From: Halovenus sp.
GTDB lineage: Archaea > Halobacteriota > Halobacteria > Halobacteriales > Haloarculaceae
Assembly (NCBI GenBank): GCA_028275145.1
Contig: JAQCNG010000315.1
Coordinates: 1-24,942 of the forward strand
Length of the DNA: 24,942 bases
Direction of reading: 5' to 3'
Part shown: in pieces, positions 15,483 through 24,573 of the stretch
How the letters are laid out: every line of letters starts with the position of its first letter
How positions within the stretch are numbered: the stretch's first letter is position 1
The notes under the pieces: generated by a model
Told to the model about the DNA's origin: nothing
The model's database searches: none
The model's input: only the letters and a program-made list of their open reading frames with translations
Position numbers and translations under genes: made by a program

Positions 15483-17216
15483 GAGCAGGTACGAGCAGAG
15501 GTAGGTGACGGTGGCACATCCGAGCGCCCGGCCGACGCGGTAGCCCACCAGGGGTCCGTCGAGCCCCCTGCGCAGTGCCGTCGCGAGCGCCGTCAGAACG
15601 ACGGCGAGCACGAGCACGTAGACGCCGACCGGTGCGCCGAGCCAGCCCAGTGACACCTCGCCCCCACCGAACGCCTCGCCCGCCATCCCGTCCGCGAGCG
15701 CCACCGTCGCACCGGCGACGAGTGGGCCGAACAGCATGGCCGTACTCGACAGGGTCCGACAGACGTGGGCGAGGTTGTGCTTCGCCTCCCGTCGCACCCG
15801 ACGCAGTTTCTCGACGTGGTCAGAGAGCGAGAGCAACGCCTCGCCGGCCTGGCGACCCTCGTCGGCCGCCAGCGCGAGCAGGGCCACGCTCGTGCGTATT
15901 CGCGGACTCGGCAACCGGTCAAGCGCGCCGTGGGGTCCGAGAAGCGCCTCCCGGACGCCGATCTGGAGCTGGCGCTGGCGACGGGTGCACCCCTGGAAGG
16001 CGTCGCCGACAGGCCCGTCGAGTTCCTCGCCGGTTTCGGCAACCGCCGTCTCGACTGCCTGACCGGTGGCGACTCGCCGGCCGGCCAGCGCCAGCGCGTC
16101 ACCCAGCTCCCGTTCTGCGGCGTGAATCTCGCTGTAGACGCCGACCAGCGGCCGGTACCGCAGCCAGAGTGCAACGCCACAGCCGAGGCCGACCGCCGAC
16201 ACCGGCGGTGCCCATCCGGGAAACGTCGGCGCGGTCCCCACCCAGGCGGTGACGCCCACGACGAATCCAGCGACGACCGCGCCGTCGCCGGTGTCCGCGT
16301 CGGGGTGGTCCCCGAGCTCCGGCGGCGGGAACGCGACCGGCCGCTGGGAGAGCAGCCACGCGCTGGCGGCGACCAGCATCGCCGGCAACAGCAGGTTGTA
16401 GATAAGGACCACTGTCACCGGGGCGATAGCGACGCCGGCGGCCGCGCCGGCGGGCAACAGCGCCACCAGCGCGGTCGGCAGCAACACCCCGAAGGCGTAC
16501 AGCGCGGTGGTCGGACCCCGGATATCCGCGGCGAACTCCCGCATCCGCTCGCGTGTCCCGTCCAGAACGGTCACGAGCGCCCGGTCGAGCACCCGCTCGC
16601 GGTCGTCGGCGGGGGCAGAGCCTGCGGCACCCACCAGCGCGACAGCCCTGGCCAGCGGCGGAAACGGCTCCGCCCAGGCCTCGCCAAAGCGCTCCAGCCC
16701 CGACCGGCCGGTGTGTTCGGCCCGCCGGACGTGCACCGCGAGGCGCTCGGCGAGCAGTCCCTCCCCCGAGGCCGCCGCGAACGCTGCCGCGCGCTCCGGC
16801 GTCGACGAGAGCCGCATCCGCAACACCAGCCGCGATATCAGCGCCGGCCCGTCGCCGAGCGCTGCCGTCTGACGGACGCGGGCGACCACCAGCGGCGCCG
16901 AGTGGACGACGTGGACCACGGCGAGTCCGAGCACAGCCCCGGGAACCGTCGCCAGCGGCCCGACCGCGACGAGCGTGAGCGTCGCCGCCAGCATCCCGGC
17001 CAGCAGTCCCGCACCGTAGCCGGCCCGAACGACTGTCTCGGGGGCCACGTCGGACTCCAGGGTCGAGACAGCCTCGCGCAGTTCGTCGCTCGGCCCGACC
17101 GGCCAGGGATAGAGCCGGGCCAGCACTCCGAGTGTCCGTCCCACCGTGTCACTGGTCTCCTGACCCACCGTCGGCCCGGGTGCTCCCTCCGACGGTGAGC
17201 GGCCCGGCCCGGTCAT
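15465..17216 (-). CDS. TadC/FlaJ-type membrane assembly protein of the second secretion pair
   Basis: 583 residues. Two T2SSF-like regions, at about 125-250 (SRLVLRMRLSSTPERAAAF start) and 385-530 (ELGDALALAGRRVATGQAVETAV start), alternate with about eight hydrophobic segments. It is the platform partner of the ATPase encoded directly upstream; the ATG overlaps that gene's stop by four bases. It is shorter and much richer in Ala, Gly and Arg than the PilC at 8338-10491. The weak match of its T2SSF regions means the assignment rests partly on the ATPase neighbour. In other haloarchaea such pairs are often followed by pilin-like genes; here the next gene is DUF998. Confidence 0.82.
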   Translation of the reverse strand: MTGPGRSPSEGAPGPTVGQETSDTVGRTLGVLARLYPWPVGPSDELREAVSTLESDVAPETVVRAGYGAGLLAGMLAATLTLVAVGPLATVPGAVLGLAVVHVVHSAPLVVARVRQTAALGDGPALISRLVLRMRLSSTPERAAAFAAASGEGLLAERLAVHVRRAEHTGRSGLERFGEAWAEPFPPLARAVALVGAAGSAPADDRERVLDRALVTVLDGTRERMREFAADIRGPTTALYAFGVLLPTALVALLPAGAAAGVAIAPVTVVLIYNLLLPAMLVAASAWLLSQRPVAFPPPELGDHPDADTGDGAVVAGFVVGVTAWVGTAPTFPGWAPPVSAVGLGCGVALWLRYRPLVGVYSEIHAAERELGDALALAGRRVATGQAVETAVAETGEELDGPVGDAFQGCTRRQRQLQIGVREALLGPHGALDRLPSPRIRTSVALLALAADEGRQAGEALLSLSDHVEKLRRVRREAKHNLAHVCRTLSSTAMLFGPLVAGATVALADGMAGEAFGGGEVSLGWLGAPVGVYVLVLAVVLTALATALRRGLDGPLVGYRVGRALGCATVTYLCSYLLVGVVA

Positions 17217-19090
17217 CGCCGGGCGTGGGCAGCCGCTAGCTCCCCGGCGGTCGCGCCACGGCCGGCGAGCGCCTCGAGCAACCGCTCGCGCTCGCGGAGT
17301 CGCTCCCGGACGTCGGCGTAGCGCTCCCCCGGGACTGCAACGGAACTGACAAGCCGACTGTTGCCCCGCTCGACCCGCCCGGTCGGCGCCAGTCCCTCGC
17401 CGGTTCGCTCGAACAACGGCTCGAACCCCGGTTGCTCGCCGCCGACAACCTCCTCGACCAGGCGGACACGACGACCACCGGGCGCGCGCTCGAGTGTCAC
17501 GAGAAGGTCGGTCACGCCGAACGACGACGCGGGCACACCCAGGTCTGACACGACCCGCTCGTAGACGGACTCCCCGCCGTCACCGTGAACTGTTCCGAGC
17601 ACCGCCTCGCTGTTCGCGCCGACACGCATCGCCTCGTAGAGCACACTGGCCTCCTCGCCGCGGACCTCGCCGACCGCGAGCGCACCGTCACCGAGTCGGA
17701 GCGCGGTCCGCAGCGCCGCCGCCGGCGACACCTCCCCACCGTGGTCGCCCGCCAGCAACGCCTGCACGTCCCGTCCGGCCCTCTGGAGCTCTCCGACCGG
17801 GAGCTCCGGGGTGTCCTCGATGACGACAGTCCGGACCGTCGGAGGCAGCTCCCACAGCAGTGCCCCCAGAAGCGTCGTCTTGCCGGCTCCCCTGGGACCC
17901 ACCACGAGCAGCGCGCTCCCGCGCTCTGTCGACAGCGAGAGCAGTGCTGCCGCTTCGGCCGTCAGCGTGCCGTTCCCGACGAGCGCCGGTAGCGTCCAGA
18001 CGTCCTCGTCCTGCGCCCGGAACGCGAACGCGGTCCCGCTGCTGGTCGGGGCTCTCACACCAGCCACTCTGACCCTGCGGTCCGCGACTGTGGTGGTGGC
18101 GTCGAGCGTCGGGTCCGCCCGCGAGAACGCTCTGCCGCTCTCGCGCCGAAACCGCGAGGAGAGCCCCTCGATCGCCCGCTCGGTCGGCCGGACGTTCGTC
18201 ACGAGCGTCTCGTCGTTGACTGTCACACGCACCCGGTTCTCCCCGGCCGGCGCGGTGACGAACACGTCCGAGACGTCCGCATCGGCGAACAGGTCCGACA
18301 GGAGTCCGTGGCCACGGGTGTGTTTCTCCAGCACTGCGGTGAGGCGTTCGACCGGCAGGTCGCCGGCCGCGGAGGACTGCCCGGCAACTGCGCTCCGGAC
18401 GGCCCGGGCCGGAGCGCGGTCGCCACCCTCGATACGGCCGGTTGCGAGTCGCTCGTAGGCGGTTGCCAGTGTCGCCAGTGCGTCCCCCTCGAGGTCGGAC
18501 TCCGGGGGCCGGAGGTGGTAGCGGTCAGGCCCCTCACAGCCGTAGCGACGTACCGTCGCGCCGGTTTCGAGTTCCTCGACGGCGAGCAGTTCGGCCTCCG
18601 GCGGAGGTGCACGCTCGACCCGCCACCGACTCACCGTCGGCCGCTCGAACCCGGCGAGTGCTGTCTCGTAACTGTCCGCCCGGACAGCCAGTTCCGCCAG
18701 TCCCGTCTCCGCGGCGATATCCGAGGTGGGGTCGGCCCGCCCTGTCGCCTCGCGGGCGGCACCGAGCGGGTCACGCCGTGCCCGGGTGGCGAGACGCTCG
18801 TCGTGGACGGCCACGCGCTCGACGAACCGACCCGCGGCAGTCAGAAGCGCCGCCGATGCCCCCTCGTAGACCCGCTCGACACCCCTGGTCTGTACCTGGA
18901 CCAGCTCGGCGTCGCGCTCGGTCAGCGCCCGGATAGCCGTCTCCCGGCAATCCGACTCTGCCGCCAGCTGACCCTCGCCGGAGCAGTCGCTCGCGTCGAC
19001 GGTCAACCGCTCCCCGTCGAACGTCGCCTCGCAGCCACAGCCTTTGGAATCCGGCGACGACCCGAACAGCCTGTTCCCAGCGTCCAGCAT
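17213..19090 (-). CDS. Second type II/IV secretion ATPase (TadA/PilB-like), divergent
   Basis: 625 residues. Walker A GPRGAGKTT at 398-406, Asp box VIEDTPELP at 423-431, and Walker B region ALAVGEVRGEE at 470-480 are clear. The His box is altered: where TadA/PilB have TGHxxxxxTxHA, this has GANSEAVLGTVHGD (491-504), so the first His is replaced and only the second is kept. The N-terminus has a Cys cluster, C18, C20, C36 and C48 (GCGCEATFDG ... DCSGEG ... SDCRE), a possible metal or disulfide site. The protein is highly Ala/Arg/Glu-rich, unlike the PilB at 10488-12962. The first ATG is used; a TATA-like GTACAAT lies 21-27 bases upstream. It likely powers a different pilus-like structure from the first pair. 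Confidence 0.88.
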   Translation of the reverse strand: MLDAGNRLFGSSPDSKGCGCEATFDGERLTVDASDCSGEGQLAAESDCRETAIRALTERDAELVQVQTRGVERVYEGASAALLTAAGRFVERVAVHDERLATRARRDPLGAAREATGRADPTSDIAAETGLAELAVRADSYETALAGFERPTVSRWRVERAPPPEAELLAVEELETGATVRRYGCEGPDRYHLRPPESDLEGDALATLATAYERLATGRIEGGDRAPARAVRSAVAGQSSAAGDLPVERLTAVLEKHTRGHGLLSDLFADADVSDVFVTAPAGENRVRVTVNDETLVTNVRPTERAIEGLSSRFRRESGRAFSRADPTLDATTTVADRRVRVAGVRAPTSSGTAFAFRAQDEDVWTLPALVGNGTLTAEAAALLSLSTERGSALLVVGPRGAGKTTLLGALLWELPPTVRTVVIEDTPELPVGELQRAGRDVQALLAGDHGGEVSPAAALRTALRLGDGALAVGEVRGEEASVLYEAMRVGANSEAVLGTVHGDGGESVYERVVSDLGVPASSFGVTDLLVTLERAPGGRRVRLVEEVVGGEQPGFEPLFERTGEGLAPTGRVERGNSRLVSSVAVPGERYADVRERLRERERLLEALAGRGATAGELAAAHARR

Positions 19091-19135
19091 GGTCCGGGAT
19101 GGTCTCTCGATTGTACTTGAATCCCCGGAGGGTGT

Positions 19136-19612
19136 TCACTGGTCGCCGTGTATCTCGCCGCGGAGGCTCTCGATTACGGCATCGGCAGCGGTCTCCCAGT
19201 CGCCCGGGGGTCTCCCCCCGCGTTTCGGTGGCACCAGGTCGAAGTCGACCGCTGTGTAAGACAGGCTGTCGACGGTTTCCTCGCCCACCCGGCCGACGAA
19301 CTCCGCGTTCTTCCGTTTCGATGAGACACCGCCCCGCTTCAGGTCGTAGTACCCGGTGAACACCTGGAAGACAGTGACCTGCTCGCCGTCGAACTCCCCC
19401 GCATCGAGATGACGAAACAGCTTCGCGGTGTTGTCCGCCGGGTCGGCACGCCGCCACTCCAGTTCGACGAGATATCCCTGCTGTCCGGCGAAACCCGCGA
19501 CGTCGACCGGTGTCCCCCCGACCCGGTACTCGGTCTCCCACGCGACCGACGGACACGACTCCGCGAGTCCCTCACGGAGGTATGTCTGGACCGCCGTTGC
19601 GAGTTCGCCCAC
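19136..19612 (-). CDS. Unrecognised 158-residue protein with PD-(D/E)XK-like residues
   Basis: I chose the GTG at 19612 because the longer open frame continues across the divergent promoter region, while a TATA-like TATGTA lies about 24-29 bases before this GTG. The protein is soluble and mixed alpha/beta. TPVDVAGFAGQQGYLVELEW has Asp37 on one strand and Glu50-x-Glu52 on the next, preceded by Glu28; this resembles the Asp/Glu-x-Glu metal site of some restriction-type nucleases such as BamHI. The basic stretch LKRGGVSSKRK at 91-101 could contact nucleic acid. No methyltransferase gene is nearby, so a classic restriction system is not supported. Function is unassigned; the nuclease idea is speculative. 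It is 45 bases upstream of the second ATPase gene. Confidence 0.62.
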   Translation of the reverse strand: MGELATAVQTYLREGLAESCPSVAWETEYRVGGTPVDVAGFAGQQGYLVELEWRRADPADNTAKLFRHLDAGEFDGEQVTVFQVFTGYYDLKRGGVSSKRKNAEFVGRVGEETVDSLSYTAVDFDLVPPKRGGRPPGDWETAADAVIESLRGEIHGDQ

Positions 19613-19620
19613 GCCTCCCG

Positions 19621-19638
19621 GTAGGCAGCTGAGCCTAC
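19621..19638. promoter_or_regulatory. Inverted repeat between the divergent 158-residue protein gene and PiT gene
   Basis: GTAGGC-AGCTGA-GCCTAC, 6-base perfect arms with a 6-base centre, starting 9 bases upstream of the GTG at 19612. It overlaps the expected transcription start and the downstream edge of the TATA-like element of the minus-strand gene. Confidence 0.35.
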
Positions 19639-19709
19639 ATACGACTGTCGGCCCGGCGACCCGGTGGAACCGGCACCCTCTTGAGGCGGGACACGGAACC
19701 CCGGGATAG

Positions 19710-20894
19710 ATGGCTGCGACGCCCGCGCTGGCAACACTCCTGGTGGCAGCAGTTGCGAGCATGTTCATGGCCTGGACTATCGGCGCTGGCTCGTCCGGGT
19801 CGACCCCGTTCGCGCCAGCCGTCGGCGCGAACGCCATCTCCATCATGCGCGCGGGCTTTCTGGTCGGCGTACTCGGCCTCCTTGGTGCGGTGTTGCAGGG
19901 CGGCAACGTGACCGAGGCTGTCGGCACAGAGCTGGTCACCGGAACGACACTCTCCGGCCCGGCGGCCGGTGTCGCGCTTGTCGTTGCGGCGACGCTCGTG
20001 GCGATCGGCATCTTCACCGGCTACCCGATTGCGACGGCGTTCACAGTCACCGGTGCGGTTATCGGTGTCGGACTGGCGATGGGTGGGGGTCCGGCCTGGG
20101 GAAAGTACGGCGAGATCGCGGTGCTGTGGGTTGGAACACCGTTTATCGGCGGTGGCGTCGCGTACGCGACGGCCCGTCTGCTCCGGAGCCAGAACCGCTC
20201 GACGGTGCTGACGCTGGGTGCGCTGGGCGGTGTTGTCGGTCTCATCCTGGGGAACGTCCAGTTTGTCTTTCTCGCGCCGGGGAGCGAGCAGGCGTCACTC
20301 TCGCAGGCCGTGGCCACCGAACTCGGCGGTGGGTTGGTCGCCCAGGGCACAACATCGCTCGCTGTGGCCGCTCTGGTCGGTGTGTTGCTCGTCTCGCGGG
20401 CGCGTCGTAACTCCGCACGAACGCAACGACGGTTCCTCCTGGTGCTCGGTGGACTCGTGGCGTTCTCCGCGGGTGGCAGTCAGGTGGGACTCGCAATCGG
20501 CCCGCTGGTGCCACTGTTCGGCGATTTCGACGTGCCACTGGTCGCGCTACTCCTGGGTGGTGGGCTTGGCCTGCTGATTGGCTCCTGGACCGGTGCGCCT
20601 CGCATGATAAAGGCGCTCTCGCAGGACTACTCGGCGCTGGGTCCGCGCCGCTCGATTGCCGCGCTCATTCCGTCGTTCGCCATCGCACAGTCTGCCGTCT
20701 TCTTTGGTATCCCCGTCTCGTTCAACCAGATTATCGTCTCCGCTATCGTCGGCAGCGGCTACGCCGCAACCGGCGGAGGTGGCGAGATAAGCGCCGGCAA
20801 ACTCGGCTACACGGTGCTCGCGTGGATTGCCTCGCTCGCGGGTGCGTTCGGCATCAGCTACGGACTGTTCACCCTCGTGACGGCGGTGGTGTAG
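19710..20894 (+). CDS. PiT-family inorganic phosphate transporter
   Basis: 394 residues, about ten to eleven hydrophobic segments. The inverted two-repeat layout of PiT carriers is visible: an N-terminal half with FAPAVGANAISIMRAG at 34-49 and IGIFTGYPIATAFTVTGAVIG, and a C-terminal half with FFGIPVSFNQIIVSAIVGSGYA. PiT proteins take up phosphate with protons or sodium as co-ions. The classical GANDVANA signature is GANAISIM here, so its Asp is Ala. I recall the same form in other haloarchaeal members, so it is probably a lineage feature. No phoU or pst gene is nearby. The promoter is not obvious. Confidence 0.88.
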   Translation: MAATPALATLLVAAVASMFMAWTIGAGSSGSTPFAPAVGANAISIMRAGFLVGVLGLLGAVLQGGNVTEAVGTELVTGTTLSGPAAGVALVVAATLVAIGIFTGYPIATAFTVTGAVIGVGLAMGGGPAWGKYGEIAVLWVGTPFIGGGVAYATARLLRSQNRSTVLTLGALGGVVGLILGNVQFVFLAPGSEQASLSQAVATELGGGLVAQGTTSLAVAALVGVLLVSRARRNSARTQRRFLLVLGGLVAFSAGGSQVGLAIGPLVPLFGDFDVPLVALLLGGGLGLLIGSWTGAPRMIKALSQDYSALGPRRSIAALIPSFAIAQSAVFFGIPVSFNQIIVSAIVGSGYAATGGGGEISAGKLGYTVLAWIASLAGAFGISYGLFTLVTAVV

Positions 20895-21150
20895 CGCCTG
20901 CTCAGTTGAGGAGCGTTCAGACCCCCGCGACGAGGCGGTCGAACCCGGTCTCTGTCGGGGGGTGTGTCTCGTCGTGAGCAGAGCCGGTCAGTTATATACG
21001 ATGCCGAACCAGTCCCGCCGTGCTCTGAGAGTCACCGCGGCGTGCCAGCGGTCGCGTGACGCGACGCGCCGCGAGCGAAACTGCGTCACCTGTTCGCCAG
21101 ACAGACCGGAGATGCTGACGTTTTAGTGGGTCCGTGGGCTATCACGCCCC
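20895..21150. other. Intergenic region with TATA-like element, no clear gene
   Basis: A strong TATA-like TTATATAC lies at 20993-21000, directly before an ATG at 21001 that opens a 41-codon frame ending at 21126. The TATA is too close to that ATG for its leaderless start, and the peptide (Arg- and Cys-rich) is not recognised. A transcript starting near 21025 would instead be a small RNA or a long leader for nucS. No tRNA fold is seen. Confidence 0.35.
21121..21126 (+). promoter_or_regulatory. TATA-like element for nucS
   Basis: TTTTAG lies 25-30 bases before the GTG start at 21151, consistent with a leaderless message and supporting that start. Confidence 0.45.
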
Positions 21151-21882
21151 GTGACAGACGAGTTGCTGACGGCCGTCGAACCCGACCACGGTGAGGCGCT
21201 CGCGCTGGTCGAGACGGGCGAGGAGCGCGGGTTGCTGTGTACGCTGTTTGGCCGCTGTCGTGTCGCGTACGACGGCCGTGCATCGAGTACGCTCGACCCG
21301 GGTGACAGACTCCTGGTGCTCAAACCTGACGGCACTGTGCTGGTCCACACCGACGAGGGGCAACAGCCCGTCAACTGGCAACCGCCCGGTTGCACACACG
21401 AGGCCGGCATCGAGGACGGCCAGTTCGTTGTTCGCAGTCACCGAACCAGTCCGGACGAGCAACTCCTGGTGGCGTTCGAACAACTGCTCCACGCGACGGC
21501 CTACGACGCGACTGATGGGGCCGACCTCGCGCTGACAGGCACAGAGGAGGACCTGCGACAGCGGATTCTCGACGACCCGTCGCTGGTGGAGTCGGGGTTC
21601 GAACCGCGGGCAACCGAGCGCGAGACACCCGCCGGTTCGGTCGACATCTACGGCGAGGACGCCGACGGCAACGTCGTGGTGGTCGAACTGAAGCGCCGGC
21701 GGGTCGGGCCGGACGCGGTCAGTCAACTCAACCGGTACGTCGAGGCGCTCGAACGTGACCTCCACGCCGGTGCGACGGTCCGGGGCATCCTCGTCGCCCC
21801 TTCGGTCACCGACACTGCGGGGCAACTGCTCGCCGAACGGGGGCTGGCGTTCGTCTCGCTGTCCCCCTCCCCGGACGCCTGA
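21151..21882 (+). CDS. nucS: NucS/EndoMS mismatch-specific endonuclease
   Basis: 243 residues from a GTG. The N-terminal half (about 1-115) is the beta-rich DNA-binding domain, with YDGRASSTLDPGDRLLVLKPDG at its core and Trp76 in VNWQPPG. The C-terminal half is a RecB-like nuclease: GFEPRATE at 149-156, GSVDIYGED with Asp165, VVVVELKRRR with Glu179-x-Lys181, and QLNRY with Gln192. NucS/EndoMS makes double-strand cuts at mismatched bases in archaea and actinobacteria, guided by the sliding clamp. No clear clamp-binding peptide is seen at the C-terminus (LSPSPDA). The gene converges on mutS with only 32 bases between. Confidence 0.93.
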   Translation: MTDELLTAVEPDHGEALALVETGEERGLLCTLFGRCRVAYDGRASSTLDPGDRLLVLKPDGTVLVHTDEGQQPVNWQPPGCTHEAGIEDGQFVVRSHRTSPDEQLLVAFEQLLHATAYDATDGADLALTGTEEDLRQRILDDPSLVESGFEPRATERETPAGSVDIYGEDADGNVVVVELKRRRVGPDAVSQLNRYVEALERDLHAGATVRGILVAPSVTDTAGQLLAERGLAFVSLSPSPDA

Positions 21883-21914
21883 CTCGCCTCACCGGACAGT
21901 CCCCGAACCGCCGC

Positions 21915-24554
21915 TCACCCGTCGCTGTCGACCCGACGTTTCAGTTTCGCGAGCGTGTTCATCGCCTCCAGCGGTGTCATCGTCGCTATGTCGACCGCTC
22001 CGAGCAGTTCAGCGATATCCTCCGTGTCGGCTGACTCCGTAGCGTCTCGCCGCGGGCCAGTGTCCTCCGGGGTCGACCCCCTCCCGTCGTCCGGGGCCTC
22101 GGTGTGGTCCGGGTCGTTCTCCGGCCGTGCGAGGAGGGTCCGCGCCCTGTCGACGACCCGCTCGTCGATGCCGGCGGTTGCGGCCACCTCGACACCGTAC
22201 GACGCGTCGGCGGAGCCCCGTTCGACGGCGTGCTCGAACAGCACACCCTCCCCGGTTCGTTTGGTCCGGAAGTAGAGATTGAACGCGCCGTCGAGGGTTT
22301 CCGCAACTGCCGTGAGTTCGTGGTGGTGGGTCGCAAACAGCGTGAGCGCCCCGACCTCGTCGTGGAGATGCTCGGTGACCGCCTGCGCGATTGCGAGGCC
22401 GTCGGCGGTGCTGGTCCCCCGGCCAACCTCGTCGAGCAGGACCAGCGAGCGCCCGGTCGCGCCCTCGAGGATGGTCGCGAGTTCGCTCATCTCCACCATG
22501 AACGTCGAGCGACCGCCGGCGATGTCGTCGCTCGCGCCCACCCGCGTGAACACGCGGTCGAACACCTGGAGACGGGCCTCGCTCGCGGGCACAAAACTCC
22601 CGGCCTGGGCGAGAACAGCGGTCAGCGCAATCTGGCGCATGTAGGTCGACTTGCCGCTCATGTTCGGACCCGTGACGACAGCGAGTCGCTCGCTCCGGTC
22701 GAGGTGGGCGTCGTTCGGAACAAACGAGTCCTCTGTTCGCTCGACGACCGGGTGACGGCCGTCCTCGATGTGGACACCGCCGCGGTCGCCGTTTGTCTCG
22801 GGGTCGACACCGACCACCGGCCGGGTGTAGTCGTGTTCAGCCGCGACGGTCCCGAAGGAGACGAGCACGTCCAGTTCCGCCAGCGCATCGGCCAGCGCCT
22901 GTACGCGCTCCGAGTTGCTGGCCACCTGTGACCGCACCTCACAGAACAGGTCGTACTCCAGGTCGTCGGCCCGCTGTTCGGCCCCGAGAATCTCGTCCTC
23001 GCGTCTCTTCAGTGCGGGTGTGTAGTAGCGCTCGGCGTTTTTCAGTGTCTGTCGGCGCTCGTACTCCTCGGGCACCCGGTCGAGGTTCGCGTCGGTCACC
23101 TCGATGTAGTAGCCGTGCACCGAGTTGTTACCCACCTTCAGCGAGTCGATACCGGTCCGCTCTCGTTCGCGGGCCTCGAGTTCGTCCACCCAGGCCTTCC
23201 CCTCGCGTTCGGTCTCCCTGAGATCGGCGAGTTGCTCGTCGAAACTCGGCTGGACGACACCCCCCTCGGTCAGTTCCTGTGGCGGGTCGGGGACGATGGC
23301 GTTCTCGACGAGCGCCCGGATATCCCTCAACGGGTCGAGTGCCTCGCGGAGCGAGCGGAGTTTCTCGCAGTCGGCGTCGTCGAGTGTCTCGCGCAGGTCG
23401 GGCACCACCGCGAGCGTGTCCGCCAGCGAGCGCAGGTCACGGGCGTTCGCCCGGTTGCGCGCCACCCGCGAGACCAGTCGCTCGATGTCGTAGACGTCTC
23501 TGAGGCGGTCGCCGACGCGTTCGCGCATCTGTACGCGCTCCCGGAGTTCACCCACGGCGTCGTGACGAGCGGCGATGCGCTCCGGGTCTAGCAGCGGCCG
23601 CCGGAGCCAGGCATCGAGCGTGCGTCGCCCGAGTGCCGATGCCGTCTCGTCGACCACGTCCACGAGCGTGCCGCCCTCGCGCCCGTGGACCGCACGGGGT
23701 TCGAACAGTTCGAGACTGTCGATTGCCACCGCATCGAGCAGCATGAACTCGTGGGGGTCGTACCGGGTGAGGTGGTTGATGTAGTCGAGGCTCTCCTGTT
23801 CACCGCCGCGTGCGTACTCGGCGTACGAGAGTAGGGCCCCACAGGCCCGCAGTTCGCTGGTTCCGGCGAGCAATCGGTCCGGGTCACCAAAGTAATCCGC
23901 CAGCAGGTCGGTGGCCGCCCCCAGCGCGAACGTCGCACGGTCGTGGGCGGTGACCACGCAACCCTCCGGGAGCGCGTCTCCGGGTGCGTCCGGGCCGAGC
24001 AGCACCTCGGCAGGGTCGAACCGGCCGAGTTCGTCAGCGAGGTCGCCGGGCGAGTCGGTGCTGGTCGCGTAGAACTCCCCCGTCGAGACGTCGAGTACCG
24101 CCAGACCGAGCGACCCGTCGGCGGCGACGGCGGCGACGTAGTTGTTGCGCTCGGTATCGAGCAGTTCGTTCTCGGTGAGCGTCCCCGGCGTGATGACCCT
24201 GGTCACCGCGCGGTCGACGACACCAGTTGCCTCCTCGGGCGATTGAACCTGGTCGGCGACCGCGACACGGTAGCCCGCCTCCAGCAACCGCTCGATGTAC
24301 GACTCGGCGTTGTCGACGGGGATGCCGGCCATCGCGTAGGTGCCCGTGGAATCCTCGCGCTGTGTGAGTGTTATCTCACAGCGACGCGCGACAGTCTCGG
24401 CCGCCTCGCAGAACGCCTCGTAGAAATCGCCCACCTGGAAGAGCACGAGCGCATCGTCGTAGCGGTCACACAACCCGAAGTACTGGGCCATCATCGGGGT
24501 GAGGTCCCCACGACGCTCGCGCATCTTCTGGGGTGGACCCAGTGCTGTGTCCAT
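21915..24554 (-). CDS. mutS: DNA mismatch repair protein MutS
   Basis: 879 residues from the ATG at 24554; the open frame goes on upstream but a TATA element 26-30 bases before this ATG fits a leaderless start. The mismatch-recognition Phe-x-Glu motif is intact (GDFYEAF, Phe44 and Glu46). The C-terminal ATPase has Walker [10 protein letters not shown] at 629-637, STFMVEMSE at 683-691, Walker B LVLLDE at 704-709 followed by [10 protein letters not shown], and the ATHHHELT switch. An acidic linker at about 812-850 precedes a C-terminal helix pair ([17 protein letters not shown]). This is a MutS1-type protein that binds mismatches and recruits MutL. No mutL is within the window; in some haloarchaea it follows nearby. 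It converges with nucS. Confidence 0.96.
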   Translation of the reverse strand: MDTALGPPQKMRERRGDLTPMMAQYFGLCDRYDDALVLFQVGDFYEAFCEAAETVARRCEITLTQREDSTGTYAMAGIPVDNAESYIERLLEAGYRVAVADQVQSPEEATGVVDRAVTRVITPGTLTENELLDTERNNYVAAVAADGSLGLAVLDVSTGEFYATSTDSPGDLADELGRFDPAEVLLGPDAPGDALPEGCVVTAHDRATFALGAATDLLADYFGDPDRLLAGTSELRACGALLSYAEYARGGEQESLDYINHLTRYDPHEFMLLDAVAIDSLELFEPRAVHGREGGTLVDVVDETASALGRRTLDAWLRRPLLDPERIAARHDAVGELRERVQMRERVGDRLRDVYDIERLVSRVARNRANARDLRSLADTLAVVPDLRETLDDADCEKLRSLREALDPLRDIRALVENAIVPDPPQELTEGGVVQPSFDEQLADLRETEREGKAWVDELEARERERTGIDSLKVGNNSVHGYYIEVTDANLDRVPEEYERRQTLKNAERYYTPALKRREDEILGAEQRADDLEYDLFCEVRSQVASNSERVQALADALAELDVLVSFGTVAAEHDYTRPVVGVDPETNGDRGGVHIEDGRHPVVERTEDSFVPNDAHLDRSERLAVVTGPNMSGKSTYMRQIALTAVLAQAGSFVPASEARLQVFDRVFTRVGASDDIAGGRSTFMVEMSELATILEGATGRSLVLLDEVGRGTSTADGLAIAQAVTEHLHDEVGALTLFATHHHELTAVAETLDGAFNLYFRTKRTGEGVLFEHAVERGSADASYGVEVAATAGIDERVVDRARTLLARPENDPDHTEAPDDGRGSTPEDTGPRRDATESADTEDIAELLGAVDIATMTPLEAMNTLAKLKRRVDSDG

Positions 24555-24573
24555 GTGTGTGTCCCCGGGAGGG

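Noticed and set aside
15420..15653. Small plus-strand frame made of SRDDADSRDDAD repeats
   Set aside because: The repeat is explained by copies of the TadC-like gene's 3' end read on the wrong strand.
15765..17198. 477-codon plus-strand frame opposite the TadC-like gene
   Set aside because: Arg/Gln/Gly-rich shadow typical of high-GC DNA; the minus strand is coupled to the ATPase gene.
20920..20970. tRNA-like T-arm sequence (GGTCGAACCCGG)
   Set aside because: No acceptor stem, D-arm or anticodon arm could be formed around it on either strand.
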